Shown: positions 39,701 to 50,626, counted from the first letter of the stretch. The stretch is 64,000 bases of DNA from Panorpa germanica (GCA_963678705.1 OY783204.1:29150759-29214758); one strand, 5' to 3'. Translations and numbers: made by a program. Notes: generated from the letters alone by a model not told the origin.

Positions 39701-40331
39701 ACTCACTGTGCATAATGTTAAGTTATTATAAATTTAGATAAAAAGGAATTGACCATTTAAATGATAAACTTTAAATGTCGTTTCTTTGATTTCAGAAGCA
39801 ATACATAAGTTTGTTTAAAAATTTACAATTCCTAAAATGTCATATATTTCTAACAATAATAATCTCTTTTTCAGATGGACCAGGGCTTCAAGGCAAGATG
39901 CAGAACGTGAGTTTCTTTTTTAAATATTAACATAATTTATGTTATGGGTCACTACTTTTTATTTGAAAAATTAAATCCCCTACAAGAGGAAATTGTTCAT
40001 TTACTACATGTTATGTCTATTGAATTTTTTTTTAAAAGTGCCACATTCGCTAGTCCCAAAACTACTCTATATTTTGGTCCCTTATATATTATGCATATAC
40101 GTATATGAAATTAATAATGTATCTTTGAAATAATCAGGAAATAATGATTAACATAGTGCGCTTCGTTTGACATTTGATAACCGGGTGTTTTGAATTGTTG
40201 TTATTCGTATATAGTGATACGCACCTCAGCAGGTGGCCGTCGCGACGCCTAGACGTCTGCCAGGGGGAGTCCTCGTAGCGATATGCCTTGCGGATGAGTG
40301 GGGCACAAGAACAGCTCAACTTATTGCCCAT
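33585..40331 (-). CDS. sif: still life (sif), TIAM-family Rac GEF, N-terminal half (15 spliced exons)
   Basis: Spliced minus-strand gene. The exon lengths (107, 61, 124, 119, 199, 467, 94, 229, 232, 163, 57, 121, 78, 246 and 130 nt) sum to 2427 nt, exactly 809 codons with no stop, and every junction is GT-AG in phase. The product begins MGNKLSCSCAPL, as in insect Still life. A WH1/EVH1-like domain follows (about 36-137, with VKWQQVSEDLVPVNITCIQ and FVYWKDPMTNDTWGLNF), then a long disordered linker. Drosophila Still life is a synaptic Rac-activating exchange factor of about 2000 residues, with PH, RBD, PDZ and DH-PH modules after this region. None of those modules is in the window, so the gene continues below position 1 across an intron of at least 33 kb. 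Gly2 with Cys7 and Cys9 suggests membrane anchoring by myristoyl and palmitoyl groups (inference). Introns are bimodal: many of 65-103 nt, a few of 200-1300 nt. Confidence 0.97.
33914..34159 (-). CDS. sif: sif exon 14: Cys/Trp-containing and Gly-rich segment
   Basis: 246 nt, residues 684-765 plus two bases: SGQRCASCIGESARAQWFRH, then SDGWRSGSST, a Gly-rich run and SLNDSGYKSNRADSFEQ. The acceptor is ctaatttcag and the donor is GTAAGA. The CASCIGESARAQWFRHSDGW block looks highly conserved. Confidence 0.94.
34491..34568 (-). CDS. sif: sif exon 13, with alternative in-frame donor
   Basis: 78 nt with the proximal donor GTGGGT, encoding residues 658-683 (SDRNELIRDRERERERDRGY, then LSDHNS). The acceptor is tctattttccag. 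A second donor, GTAAGG, lies exactly 39 nt further on, so a long form would span 34452-34568. Both end in phase 2. The charged RDRERERERDR run is a low-complexity tract. Confidence 0.88.
34672..34792 (-). CDS. sif: sif exon 12
   Basis: 121 nt, residues 618-657 plus two bases: RPGSSASNKSSTLPLPHRL, then NVERPASAARERERSDRDGYY. The acceptor is tatctttctgcag and the donor is GTACTA. Confidence 0.93.
35469..35525 (-). CDS. sif: sif exon 11 (57-nt small exon)
   Basis: 57 nt. It completes Glu599 and encodes residues 600-617, FAESLPGSTQRSPYPTRR. The acceptor is ttttttttag and the donor is GTTAGT. The length is a multiple of three and both ends are phase 1, so it could be skipped without shifting the frame. 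Confidence 0.9.
35609..35771 (-). CDS. sif: sif exon 10: conserved YEMHLRNTLAKGMDAESYSL block
   Basis: 163 nt, residues 545-598 plus one base. MSQNNATPTPGSPTSRLLLE leads into a helical segment, YEMHLRNTLAKGMDAESYSL, then HTFEALLTQSMENL. The acceptor is tgtttcacag and the donor is GTGAGG. This is the best-conserved-looking part of the linker and may be a short protein-interaction helix (inference). Confidence 0.94.
35846..36077 (-). CDS. sif: sif exon 9
   Basis: 232 nt, residues 467-544, starting RSSHEIGRGYPGRGLYLELE and ending RHAHHHQ. The acceptor is atgttcttag and the donor is GTTAGA. The GYPGRGLYLELERGGVCVEG stretch looks ordered compared with its low-complexity surroundings. Confidence 0.93.
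36143..36371 (-). CDS. sif: sif exon 8: conserved segment and His/Gly/Pro tract
   Basis: 229 nt, residues 391-466 plus two bases of 467. The conserved block SLDSSTLKRMLKPMPS is followed by PVTSPEMGRRRYNYYN, then a His-rich tract (HQGHGHPHPHTHGHPP) and SQGSRFSGS. The acceptor is ttataacatag and the donor is GTGAGT. Confidence 0.94.
36442..36535 (-). CDS. sif: sif exon 7
   Basis: 94 nt, residues 360-390 plus one base: VREAELRSAHHNVINNNTRR, then SKSKSTEDMNA. The donor GTTTGA is weak, but the phase and the next exon fit it. Introns of 73 and 70 nt flank the exon. Confidence 0.9.
36609..37075 (-). CDS. sif: sif exon 6: Ser/Thr/Gln-rich disordered linker
   Basis: 467 nt, the largest coding exon here, residues 204-359. 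It starts GSSTLPRATTRGTE and ends KSVDYPDIDMAS. Its middle is low complexity (TTQQNQQQNIGTPQGKQGGS, SQIGQEDTQTTQSSQAQRQ). The acceptor is cttttttag. The donor is GTATGT, chosen over an upstream GTGTAT because only this choice keeps the next exon in the VREAELR frame. Confidence 0.92.
37772..37970 (-). CDS. sif: sif exon 5: basic Ser-rich linker
   Basis: 199 nt, residues 138-203 plus one base. SPSFKFSRKASSSYSLKLEP is followed by a Lys/Arg-rich segment (KQKAKARRKPLSTPASPSR) and EPQCTCMTAEQYARLRAQD. The acceptor is tgttgcag and the donor is GTACTG. Ser/Thr-Pro sites within basic residues suggest phosphorylation (inference). Confidence 0.95.
38479..38597 (-). CDS. sif: sif exon 4: end of WH1 domain
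   Basis: 119 nt, residues 98-137: GTRIGQASECFVYWKD, then PMTNDTWGLNFTSPIDAKQF and RECC. The acceptor is atatttacag and the donor is GTAAGA. The TWGLNFTSPIDAKQF stretch resembles the C-terminal helix region of EVH1/WH1 domains and is a hallmark of Still life. Confidence 0.96.
38670..38793 (-). CDS. sif: sif exon 3: WH1 domain
   Basis: 124 nt, residues 57-97 plus the first base of 98. It encodes VSEDLVPVNITCIQDSPECV, then FHITAYNSQVDKILDVRLVQP. The acceptor is cattattcag and the donor is GTAACT. Introns of 70 and 72 nt flank it. Confidence 0.95.
38864..38924 (-). CDS. sif: sif exon 2: start of WH1 domain
   Basis: 61 nt, residues 36-56 (LWAEVFHVSASGAGTVKWQQ after the split Arg). The acceptor is ctcattctttcag and the donor is GTAGGT. 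This is the first strand of the WH1/EVH1-like fold. The 1.3-kb intron before it holds a dispersed repeat (39574-39795) and a well-formed exon-like segment on the opposite strand (39875-39906). Confidence 0.95.
39574..39795 (+). repeat. dispersed repeat ending in a splice-acceptor sequence, copy 2
   Basis: Second copy, with about 50 bp extra in the middle (around 39612-39672), inside sif intron 1. The last 130 bp are about 90 percent identical by eye to copy 1, and it ends cgtttctttgatttcag. Confidence 0.65.
39875..39906 (+). other. candidate 32-nt plus-strand microexon inside sif intron 1
   Basis: Strong acceptor (ataataatctctttttcag) and donor (CAGAAC then GTGAGT) on the strand opposite sif. 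All frames are open (MDQGFKARCRT, or GPGLQGKMQN). It immediately follows the dispersed repeat that ends at 39795. It could be a decoy splice pair. Confidence 0.28.
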
Positions 40332-40357
40332 TCCGCAGCCGGGACACCCCAACTGAC
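40225..40357 (-). CDS. sif: sif exon 1: 26 nt of 5' leader and start codon
   Basis: The acceptor (tattctattag) precedes 26 nt of leader, then ATG at 40331-40329. Coding residues are 1-36, MGNKLSCSCAPLIRKAYRY onward, ending DGHLLR with the Arg codon split. The donor is GTGCGT. The start was chosen because MGNKLSCSC is the known Still life N terminus and carries a myristoylation consensus. The frame stays open upstream through the 26 nt and into the leader exon until a UGA (see finding). Confidence 0.95.
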
Positions 40358-41097
40358 CTAATAGAATAATAACAAACATAATATTACATAAGTCATTATG
40401 ATTATGTTTTAAAATTTCACGTTATATTTGTTGCCTGTTCAACGTTAACAAATTCATGATGCTCCATCCATTACAAACTCGGTATAAAAGCATCTCAGAA
40501 GCGAATTGTTAAGTTCAAAAAAAAATGAGAAAATGATTTTTTTTTATATATTGGAAAATATAATCATATCTAGAAGCTATCAAAAGAAGAAGTAATTTTT
40601 TTAATAATATTTATTGCATTAAAATTTGGAAGTACAAAAAATTTGACTTAATCGGGTTGGCTCTACTGGTAAATTACGCATAGATCCCTGTACTCACAAC
40701 ACATAGAACAAAATAGTATAGAACGAACATCCCTTGGCTATTTCACGGCGTACGGCATTTTCAGTATTCACTGGAGACAGGTTTATTAATGCATTTCCAT
40801 GTGACATTTTCTTTTTCATGATTTATAGTGATATCTTCTATATAAGTTTTAAAATTGTGTTTTCAATTTTTAATGCGAAAATGAAAAATACAATTCATCG
40901 CGCAGCAGAGGTGGTACGCACCCTCTCTATAATATATTCGATTAGTTTTGTATCAGGGATTAAAAACGCACGCATCACATAATCAAATTGAGTTATTTTC
41001 AAAAATAATAACCGCTGTTTTTCAAATTTGTTGCCGAATACTTGATTTTTTAATAGTTTCAATTAAGTTTTAGAATGTAATACAATGATACTCGTAC

Positions 41098-41209
41098 CTG
41101 AGGCCCCCTGCTGTCACCACATGCCCCCCGCTTCGGCTCGGGAAAGCGAGTGCCCCCTATTCAATGACTGTGAACGTTGCTGATGACGGTGGTGATGTCG
41201 ACCTCCACG
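41098..41209 (-). CDS. sif: sif 5' leader exon, open frame ending in UGA
   Basis: 112 nt, GC-rich against AT-rich flanks, with a very good acceptor (ttttatttatttcag) and donor (GTACGA). It joins exon 1 across a 740-nt intron. Read in the frame that continues into the sif start, it is open for 31 codons (RGGRHHHRHQQRSQSLNRGH onward), then has ATG-TGG-TGA-CAG, then QQGAS. After splicing, GQLGCPGCG leads straight into MGNKLS. The simplest reading is a 5' UTR exon with a minimal Met-Trp upstream ORF. The long open frame before the UGA is unusual (see finding). Confidence 0.72.
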
Positions 41210-41287
41210 CTGAAATAAATAAAACACATATACATATACGAATCTTGAAACCAAAATACTCATACATACATAGCTTATACTGCACAC

Positions 41288-41354
41288 CAGCTGTTCCCAA
41301 CCTTTTAGTTCTACTATTTCCCTTAATTAGGATAAACACTATTGTGTACCCCTC
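41288..41354 (+). repeat. hAT-like end (cagctgttcccaacctttt ... gtacccct)
   Basis: Matches the widespread CAGtGGTTCCCAACCTTTTT...GTACCCC signature of hAT-derived repeats. It lies just upstream of the sif leader exon. Confidence 0.4.
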
Positions 41355-44300
41355 TTTCATGAATCTGTACTATGTCTATATTAAAAAGGTGGCTATTAGG
41401 CCCTCAAATATCTAATTATTGATTCGTCTAGTTTTGTAAAAACTTCGTCGAGTGCACCGCTCAATTACAACTTAAACACAATTGTATAACTGTAACAATC
41501 CAAAATAAAACCTTTGCAATTCCACGCTGTGTTATATATTAGACGGCAATAATATTTAAATACAGATTATTTTAAATTGACGTTTTATTTCTTTGAGATT
41601 CTTTTGATGAAGATTCTCTTTGCCCTTTATCCCTTTGAAATATTCTAACGAACGAAATGTACAAAAATCTAAGCGCCATCACTGCAAAGTCTTATGTAAA
41701 ACCACCCTCACTCACAGAGCATTCGGGCTAACAAACCCTGTTCCGATATTTTAATTATCCGGCTGACATTACCATGAATGCTTCTGCCTCCAGTCATGTC
41801 AGATTCAGTATCAGTGCAACTCCACCAGATGAGTTTATTGACAGTAAACTGAAAAAACTCAGAGAGCTTTTTCATAGGGAAAGCTTAAAAAAATAGTAAA
41901 ATCATAGTAGTAGAGTTTCTTGAATTTAAATTCTATTTTAAACCTAATTTTACGTCGAGAACTTGTTTTAAATATATTTCTTTAATTGAAATTATTACTA
42001 AATCTAATTTGTATTTTAATTTAACAATTTCATTTACTTCGTTGTTACTTCGTTGATGACTGAGATGTATGTAAGTAATTCTATCAAAACAACAATGATA
42101 CAGCGTGCTACAGTACATAAAACATACTTTACCATAAAATAGATTAATCAATTACGATATTAAGGAAATAATATGTATTCTAAAATCATCTTTGTTCTAT
42201 TAAGACTCATTACATAAGTATGAAAGAAATTAATGATATTCTCCTATACAGGGCCAGATTTTTGTACTTATCGCTTATCGAAGTAAGTTTGCTTTTCCAC
42301 TTCAAATCTAACAGTTTAGCACCTCGATCATATCAGAGTGAACTCTATAGCATACGATTTTATAAAATCTAAGACGTAGAACACAACCCAATTGTATACA
42401 GTCGTATTTTAGACAACGGTCCAAACTTGGGGGTACATTGGGCAATACGATGTTGCTAGAAACGAGGGAAATGGGTAGATGGCAAACTGTAAACCCTTCT
42501 GTGATCAATAGCGATGCTGCTGTTGGTGGTACATGTACTAGTGATGGTAATGGGTGGGGTGTGAAGACGAGGGAAGAGGAGTGAGGTGGGGTACATTCAG
42601 CAGTGGACTGGTTGTTGTTTTGTACCGATTCTGTTGTGTGGCACGCATTTTCACCGCGTGCTCTTGTTTTGACATAACGAATGATACATCCTAGCTATAC
42701 TGTGCTGCACTTATAACTTCTAGCGGAACTATAACACTGAATCATTACATTTTTAGACAATCACATCTGTTTAACACGAATAATAATGTAACAAAACGAA
42801 TCATAATTTAATAATTACTTCTATCACAAAATCCATGCTTTGGTTTAACGGTATTTTCCCATTAAAACACAACGAAGTTGTGATTTTTCCATTGTATTGA
42901 AAATTACAAAAGTAGCTTCATTAAAATCACTGCAACTTGTAAACTAATAATCGCAATGTCAAGAAATTTTGACACTTAACTTTGAAGGTTGGTACTATTT
43001 AAAAATCATATGATGAAATTCTAAGAACTTATTTTATTCTTTAATTAATCACAAAATTTCTTACCGAATTTCTTTCTTACACTTTTTTAAACCTTAAACG
43101 AGACTGTACGAGTATTTCCTTATAGTTATTGACACATTACATTTAGATTTTTTAATAGAATTTGATAGAAACTTTACTTCGGTTTATTTAATGAGTGTTA
43201 GTTTTGAAACGAGTGTGAATATTAGAATATTGTTAGAGACACACTTTAGTATTGAAGTACAAATATTATAACACTTGTTTATTTGCAGATTTGTAAGAAA
43301 TTTAATTTATAAAATTATCTCTCGTTATCTTAGTTGCCAGATCTCGCGTCACGTTGCTTGATAAGAATTCATAAATATGACCTCACTTGTGTAGGAGAAA
43401 AGGTATTTCGTGTATTCGTGAGTCTAATATTAAGCATGGTTAGTTCAAGATAATCTTTCTGATGCACATAGATCAAATAATTATGCTATAAGAATATTTA
43501 TGTTTTGTAAAAATATGTTAATGTAATTTTTCGTTAATTAAATTTATATGGCATACATAGATATTCAATTTAGGAAAAAGTAAAAATTTCTAGAAAAAAA
43601 AAATATATATTTTTATTAAGTTAAAATTAGGAAATGTTATATTCTTTTTTCATTATTTTTAAGACAACAAGAAAAGTCGGATAAAGTCTATGGTAGACTC
43701 TAACGTGAATTAGAATTGTTAAATGCAGTTTCACACCTAATGGTTTATTATAAAACATAACTTTAGTTTAACCAAGCAAAATATCTCGACTACAATAACT
43801 GTTACTTTTTATTTTAGCGTGTGCTGTCATTTATTTACAGAAATCACCCCTAAATGTAACAATCATAGATTCATTCCATCCACCCTTATATTTTTAATCG
43901 CGTTCATTATTATTTAAACACAATCTTGTATCCTGGACTCAAACCATCCTCACGGTCCAAGGCCCATGTCCCATAGTCTACACATATGTGCTAGTAAAAG
44001 CGTCGTTGTATTTCGCAACGGGGATATGAAGTGGATCCAAATGGGGTGGTTAGGTGATATTATGTAGGAGGGGTAGATTTTCCACTAAATGGGAGGACCA
44101 TAAGAGAGAAAAATATATGGTGTGAGTTGGTAAATCGATATGTCGCGTGACGTCAGCTGTCTCTCCCTATTTTCTATCTCTTTCTCTCTCTAGAGAGATG
44201 CTAGATGCTGGATGCTGGATGCTGTGCTATAAACTTGGATGAGACGTGTGGGGCGGTATGGTGGTGGGCATTGTGGTGAATATAAACTCGTACTTTAGTG

Positions 44301-47300
44301 TACAAATACTGTACATACACGTTGTGCCCACATATATATATAGATATATCTAAATCGAAATATTTTCTACTTTGTATATTGGAAACAATTCATTATTTTC
44401 GTTACCAAATTCTTCCACTACGAGAACTAGCATCGCATGGTCAAATATACGTAGTTGTAGAACCAATTTCGAAATGAACAATTACAGAATAAGACGTAGA
44501 AATATTAGCTACTTTATCTAATGTGTATTAGAAGTAAATATCAATCCAATTACATGATGTAAAGTGCTCAAAGAAGATACTACTTATATTATAATGTTCC
44601 AAGTGTATATTTATATGTTTGTTTGTTGCTGAAATTCGTATGGTAGAATGAAAATGGTTTCGTCAATGTTTTTGAAAGTTTGTTATTTCGTAGAGAAAAA
44701 AATTCTAAGACTTTTGGCGTTCCTGGATTTTTCCTTGAATTTCTTATTTTGATAAAAAAAATATATTTTTTTAGTCAATTTATATGAAAAATTATTTTAT
44801 AATAGTGCGAGTTTATTATTTCAATTTAAAAATAGAGTTAAATATTATATGTAATTTACGAATTATTTTATTGGATTGAAATCATTCACTCCGGGGCTAA
44901 ACTCTATTAAATATATAATTTCTGACGATTATGCTTAATTTTTAGAGCCAGCACTATTCTAATATTTATAAAAAAAACGTTTTTTCTTTAATTTAAACTT
45001 AACAATCCATTAACAAACTCATTATGATCATAGTGCCCCGCTAGGTTTATTTAAATTTCAAATACATTTTTCTCGAAACTGCGTTTTACAAATGCAGAAA
45101 ACTTAGCTACAGTTATGCGGACGTTCGTTTACTGTTTTACTATGTAAATTTTATATTGGCAATAACTTTAGATTATCAAGATTATTCTTAAAGGAAAATG
45201 AACGATTGTTGTTTAATTTAAAACAAAAAAGCAAGCGTTATGTGAAACGTAATTACTTATACCGCTACATAGATTTTTTTTATCATAAACCTTCAAGAGA
45301 AAAAAATACAGACGGTAGTTTTCATGGGGTACCGCCTAAAAATTTGAAACTACATTGAAATATAACAGGATTATTCAAAGATATGATATGTCTGAAAAAT
45401 ACAATTTTAGAATGTCTCCAAATCTTTTCTTAAGTCATTCAATTACTCATTTCTACTACGAAAAATATTTCCATTTGTATCGTAGAACGTGCTGTGTGTT
45501 GTTCCAGTTTATTGATGAGATTTTCTCAACTTTTCATCTTGAAAACTAAAGGTAGATTAAGTTTACACTGCTTGAATATTCTTGTAACAATTATACTCTT
45601 ATGTCATACATATAGCTAGCATATCATTGATACTGGAATGACTTGAGTTAATACGTGTAAGGTTATATTTATATTAAATATCGAGAGAGGGCATTCCAGG
45701 ACTAGGTCTTTCTCTGTCTAATTTCAGAATTAGCCGGAATGCTCTACAGTGTGACTACCCTGATGATTCTTTACAATAAAAATATATTATAAATATTACT
45801 ATTTTACGCCCAGTTTATTAGTGAGACATTTCTCAGTAGTGTGTTTTAAGAAAACTACGAAACCAATATTCGAGTTTCAAGCATTCCTCCAGTGGTATTC
45901 GACAAGTTGCATTTATGAGTTATCTGAGTATTAAATCAGAGTAAATACTCTGTATTTCCGCAAAAACATTGAAACGGAAATATTTCTCATCAGTAACAAA
46001 AACACTAACATAAAATTCAGCACTAGAAAAAGCAGTGAATTCATAAAACAAAAGCCCACAAAATGTAGGCAAACGAAAATGAGAGAGAGGACAAACAAAA
46101 GAAGATACTAAAACATGAGGTGTCCATCAAATGGACACAAGACAGCTGGAGAAACGAATTCCAACACTATCCAGTTCCAGATCCATCCCCATCCCCATTG
46201 TGCAAACAAAGGGAATAATCACTATTGTTATTTGATATTTCACCCATTGTTTATGTTCGGGCAGATTGTCTGGGAATGTAGGGTTACTACTAGTGTGTGT
46301 GTAAGGGTGGTAAGGGTAGTTTGATGAAACAAGGTAGCGTATCGTATCGTATAAAAGTGTGGGTTGCAATTAATCGGATTACAGCAGGTTCACAAAAAGG
46401 GTTGAAGGGTATTGATCTCTGCAATGCAATTAATAGCCTAGGAAACCCCTTGGACGGACTTAGCGGAAGTGATTTTGTGATTTACTTGCAGCTGTGATGG
46501 CTTGATTTGTTAGGGTTTCAAAATCTATGTTCTTCAATTTGGTGACAACTGTATATTAAAAAGAAATTGTAGACTCATTTCCGGAACGTATTGTTTCATA
46601 ATTTAGTTAAGGGTTATAACCCTCAATTTTTGTACAATCATAAGGAGTTTCATTATCTAATTATCCTGAAATTTTCAAATCGATTGACCGTTTCGAACTT
46701 GATAAATTTAATCAAATTCAATTCCTTTGCAAATTCATTAGAGGTGTATAGATTAGTATATTTTCTATTAAAAAAATAACTGACAATAGAAGACTCCTTT
46801 TTATGTGCGTATAAAAATATAGAAAATTATTGACTGTATATTGATAGTATTTGATATAATAATATTGAAATATAAGTACATAAAAAATGGTACAATTTGC
46901 AGTAAAATGTTTTTTCTTATGCTTTACTGGAAAACCTTATAAAACTACTTTCAAACTGTCTTATTGTTTATCTTTAATTTGTTTAGACTTTCAAGACAAA
47001 AACATCGACAATCAATTAACCGTCTTGCTATTATTGTTCCCGATCGTTGACTGCATTTAAATTTGGATCATTATCCAAACAAATCGTATTTCACGGTTGT
47101 CAATAGTTTATTGTTATAATATGTCAAAGTTCACGTAAGAAAAAAGAATTATTTTCATCAAGCATTATTCGGATTTATCATCTTCATACTTATTTTTGAG
47201 AGAGGCTACCATTGCAATCAAAAGGGTATTTCATTCTCTTAAAAAAATATTTCTATTTATATTTAAACCTAGTTCTACATAACTTTTAATTAAGGGCCAG

Positions 47301-47699
47301 GATGAAATACTATCACAAAATGATTGGTGATTAAATTTTTGAATACCCTGTACTACGACAAAGTTCTAAGGAAATAAAATTGTAAACGTAATATTTACGT
47401 ACCGTAAACAGTAAACCCCAAACTGGATAATAATAATTCACATAAAGTTTTATAGAAAATCACGACTAGTTTTATTTTTAACACACACTTTTAGATATTT
47501 AAAATAGTGTATTATTAATTTATAAAACATTTTAATCCATAATGAAACTAATTTGACACTAATTAGGCTGTTAATCAGTTATTAATTACACAACTGCGTT
47601 GCACAGATGTACATGTTAACATTGTGTTGTCATTTTCTAAGATCACTGTAAATCAGTACAAGGTATTCACAAAGTGACAATAGTTTTACGTAAACTAGC
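41355..47699. other. sif upstream or intronic DNA, AT-rich
   Basis: No convincing exon. Holds the gatgctg repeat, a CT-rich tract at 44158-44195, and GC-richer spots at about 42510-42660 and 43935-44060 without splice-bounded frames. Confidence 0.5.
44197..44224 (+). repeat. four 7-bp units of gatgctg
   Basis: gatgcta, then gatgctg three times, directly after a CT-rich tract. Confidence 0.95.
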
Positions 47700-47845
47700 T
47701 CCCACGAGTTATTGAGCGCGCGGTAACATCACTGAGAACGCAGAGCGAGAGATGCTGTGTGGACCAGATCTCGCGAGAGACACAGCGAAGCGATTCTGCA
47801 GAGATGCGCTCATCCACTTCTCTCAACAAAAGACTGACGTAATGA
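47700..47845. promoter_or_regulatory. GC-rich patch with TCTCGCGAGA palindrome
   Basis: An isolated CpG-rich block with tctcgcgaga at 47768-47777, a motif found in core promoters of several animals. On the plus strand a frame begins here (MLCGPDLARDTAKRFCRDAL, 47752-48000) but becomes AT-rich and unconvincing after about 25 residues. Possibly an alternative promoter or enhancer of sif. Confidence 0.25.
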
Positions 47846-49462
47846 AATTAGAAAAGTTTTCAATTATTAACACAGTTTTCTTGATTTGTCGTGATAAATA
47901 TATACTATTCGGAAGACGGAAGATGAATCATTTCTGTAACAAGTGGTGGACTCGAAAGGGGGGAATATTGACTAAGTTGTATTGGCTAGTAATATTTTAA
48001 AACCTAGTTCGCCACTGTCTTTAACGTATTTATAAGTTACGACGAGATGGAGATGAAGGAATATCAAAAGCAAGATTAGTCAATTCAATTATCTGAGATT
48101 TTTGATTTGTTATTGTTGTTTGCAGTAAATTGAAAATATTTTGAATAATAAAATAAGCAAGGGGTAGTTCTTAAAAATATCTATATTTTGTTAAAGTCTT
48201 ACATTTTTAACAAAACCTAAAGAGTCGATATTTCTTCGACGTGAACATTTTCGCAAATAAAAAACTGGCAACACTGTTTCGCAACTCTAAATGATAATAT
48301 AGTGACTTAATTTTTTTTTGAATGCAGTGAAGATTGCATTGAGAAAAGTAATTGAAAAACATGACTTAATATTCCTTGGTTTGTACTTGCATTTTTAATC
48401 GAAAATAAGCAAAGATAATAAAGTATTCAAGTGAAAGGTTAAACCTATAAGTCTATAAATTCCAAATTTCGTATTCGCTTGACTAACCATTGCAAAAATT
48501 CGTACCTTTTTAGAATTTAATTTATACTGGTACATTATAGATATCTTCATTTATCAGTTTTTATATAAGTGAAAGTATTTCATCCGTTTAACAGTAGAAA
48601 TCAATAAAATTATGTAGTAAATTTTTGGCAATCGCATCCCAACTATAATCAAAAGATTTAATTTGATAAAAAATAAAAGCTTGAACACCAAAATGATATT
48701 AAAATCTTATTTTAAATAGCAGTTTCTTATTTATGCTGTCTTCAAGATATCAGTCGATATCTTAATTATAATCTAAGAAGCTTAACTAAGCTGACGAGGA
48801 AATATAACTCGAATTTTACTACTTCATATTCTATAAAAATTTTCTTCAATTATTTTCCAGATTTATTTGGTTTATTACAGAATCACCCATTTGCACGTTC
48901 GCATATATTTCAACACGTGTTATATTTTATCCACGTGGGCGAGATTTGTACAACGGTATTACCAGACTTCCAGATTATAATGTAAATAAAAAAAATATCA
49001 ACACTGGACTCCTCCTTCCCACGGGTTTCTACGTCATTAGTGAGATGTACGACACCCAGAGAAATGGTTGCACCATCATAGAGAACATTTTGACAACTAT
49101 TATACATCTGATATGCATTTGATATACTGGCTCGAGTAATTATATTATCGCATGGGCCATAAATTCAAACAAACGCAGCGGCAGCACGATCTGGCGAACT
49201 GCCGGACATTATACAATGTTTATTTAATATTTTGTGGCTGTGTTAAGCACACAAGTTTAATGCCACCGATATATTTGATGGCTAGGACGTCTTGTGGAGA
49301 TCATTGCCACATTAATCTTTAGTCAGATAATCCTAATAACGTATATACTCGTTCGAACATTTATTCTAGGCGCCCTGCTATTAAAATTACGTTACATAAA
49401 TAAATCGTTTATTGTGAAAGTGAAGAGATATGTTTTGTAAATAAATGATGATTATAAATAGA

Positions 49463-49985
49463 ACTAGAGTTTACCCCCGTCGCAATGCGACGTCTTTTTG
49501 GCGTGTATGATTTGAATCCAATAAAGTAATTCGTAATTACATTTCATATTTAATTCTCTAAAAAATAATAAAATAATTTTTCATTTTATCAAAATAAAAA
49601 ATATTTTCAATTTATGCGTTATTTGACCAACTTTTTTCAAAATTTGGGATTTTTTTTTGATTCGTAAATAAGTTACCAAGGTTAGCCTATATACAAAATT
49701 TCAACTTTCTAGCACAATTTTTACTCTCGGCAAATACTGCCCCCAAATAAAATTTTGAAATTTTGAATTTTTTTTTATTAATAATATACTTAATTATTCT
49801 AGAATCCAGAATATGAACTTTCTCCAAAGTTCCCTACCGAGCCCCCGAATTTCTTCAAGCCCCCCTTTTTCAATTTTTGAGAAATGTCAGCATTAAATAC
49901 CTTAATACACATGCAAAATTTCAACTTTCTATCTATCTAAAAAGTTACCTAAAGTATTACTTTTATTAATTAAATCTACCTTTTC
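49463..49985 (+). repeat. dispersed retroposon-like repeat, copy 2 (long)
   Basis: Begins actagagtttacccccgtcg and shares about 80 bp with copy 1 at 262. It continues for about 430 bp of AT-rich sequence containing two internal copies of caaaatttcaactttct (about 49693 and 49914), a phrase common in arthropod RTE-like repeats. No open reading frame. Confidence 0.45.
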
Positions 49986-49989
49986 ACCA

Positions 49990-50258
49990 GTAAAATACGC
50001 CTCAGACGGGCCCCGCATTAAAATTTGTTGCGGGCCCAAATAATGGTTAAAGATCTTTCACAAAAGAAACAAAGACCCTCGCCTTGAATTAGAATATTTA
50101 TATATTGATTATACGTTATTACTTACAATCAATACTCCTAAGAATTAAACTAAGTACGGCATAAGAGTTTAAGTGAGATTGTAAATAACATTTTTCGAAT
50201 TTTTGTTTGCACATTTTGGGGGCCTCGTATCATTGATACGGCGGAAGCTACGCCACTG
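49990..50258. mobile_element. hAT-like non-autonomous element fragment
   Basis: The right end is gctacgccactg (50247-50258), the reverse of the CAGTGGCGTAGC terminus common to many hAT elements. It also contains G/C runs (gacgggccccgcatt, gcgggccc, gggggcc) typical of this repeat type. The left terminus is degenerate (cagtaaaatacgcc). Confidence 0.42.
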
Positions 50259-50626
50259 CTTTTCACCCAATAACATCTAAAGTAATCTCATAAAATCAAC
50301 CGTTGTATTGATTATAGAATCTTAAGAGGTTTGTCTAGGATTAAACTGTAAGCCTAAAGACTGAATTTACTAGTGTCTTCCTAAATAAACGAAGAATATT
50401 GTCTCACTTTCAAAATAACAATACTTTCCCCAGCAATAATAATATGCAAAGAGAGGCATCACACGAGATGAGTCATTATCATTGCGTAATCTCAATCATC
50501 AATCATCACCGATTTGGTAGCAAAGTGAAATAATAGATAAATACAGATCTTTGTGTCGCCCACATCGATATAATAGCATTGACAGTACACACAGCAGCCT
50601 GGTACGCTTGCAGTGCATTCTGGTAA

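Noticed and set aside
43985..44025. gcgtcgttgtatttcgcaacg as another retroposon head
   Set aside because: Short, imperfect and without the flanking sequence shared by the 262 and 49463 repeats.
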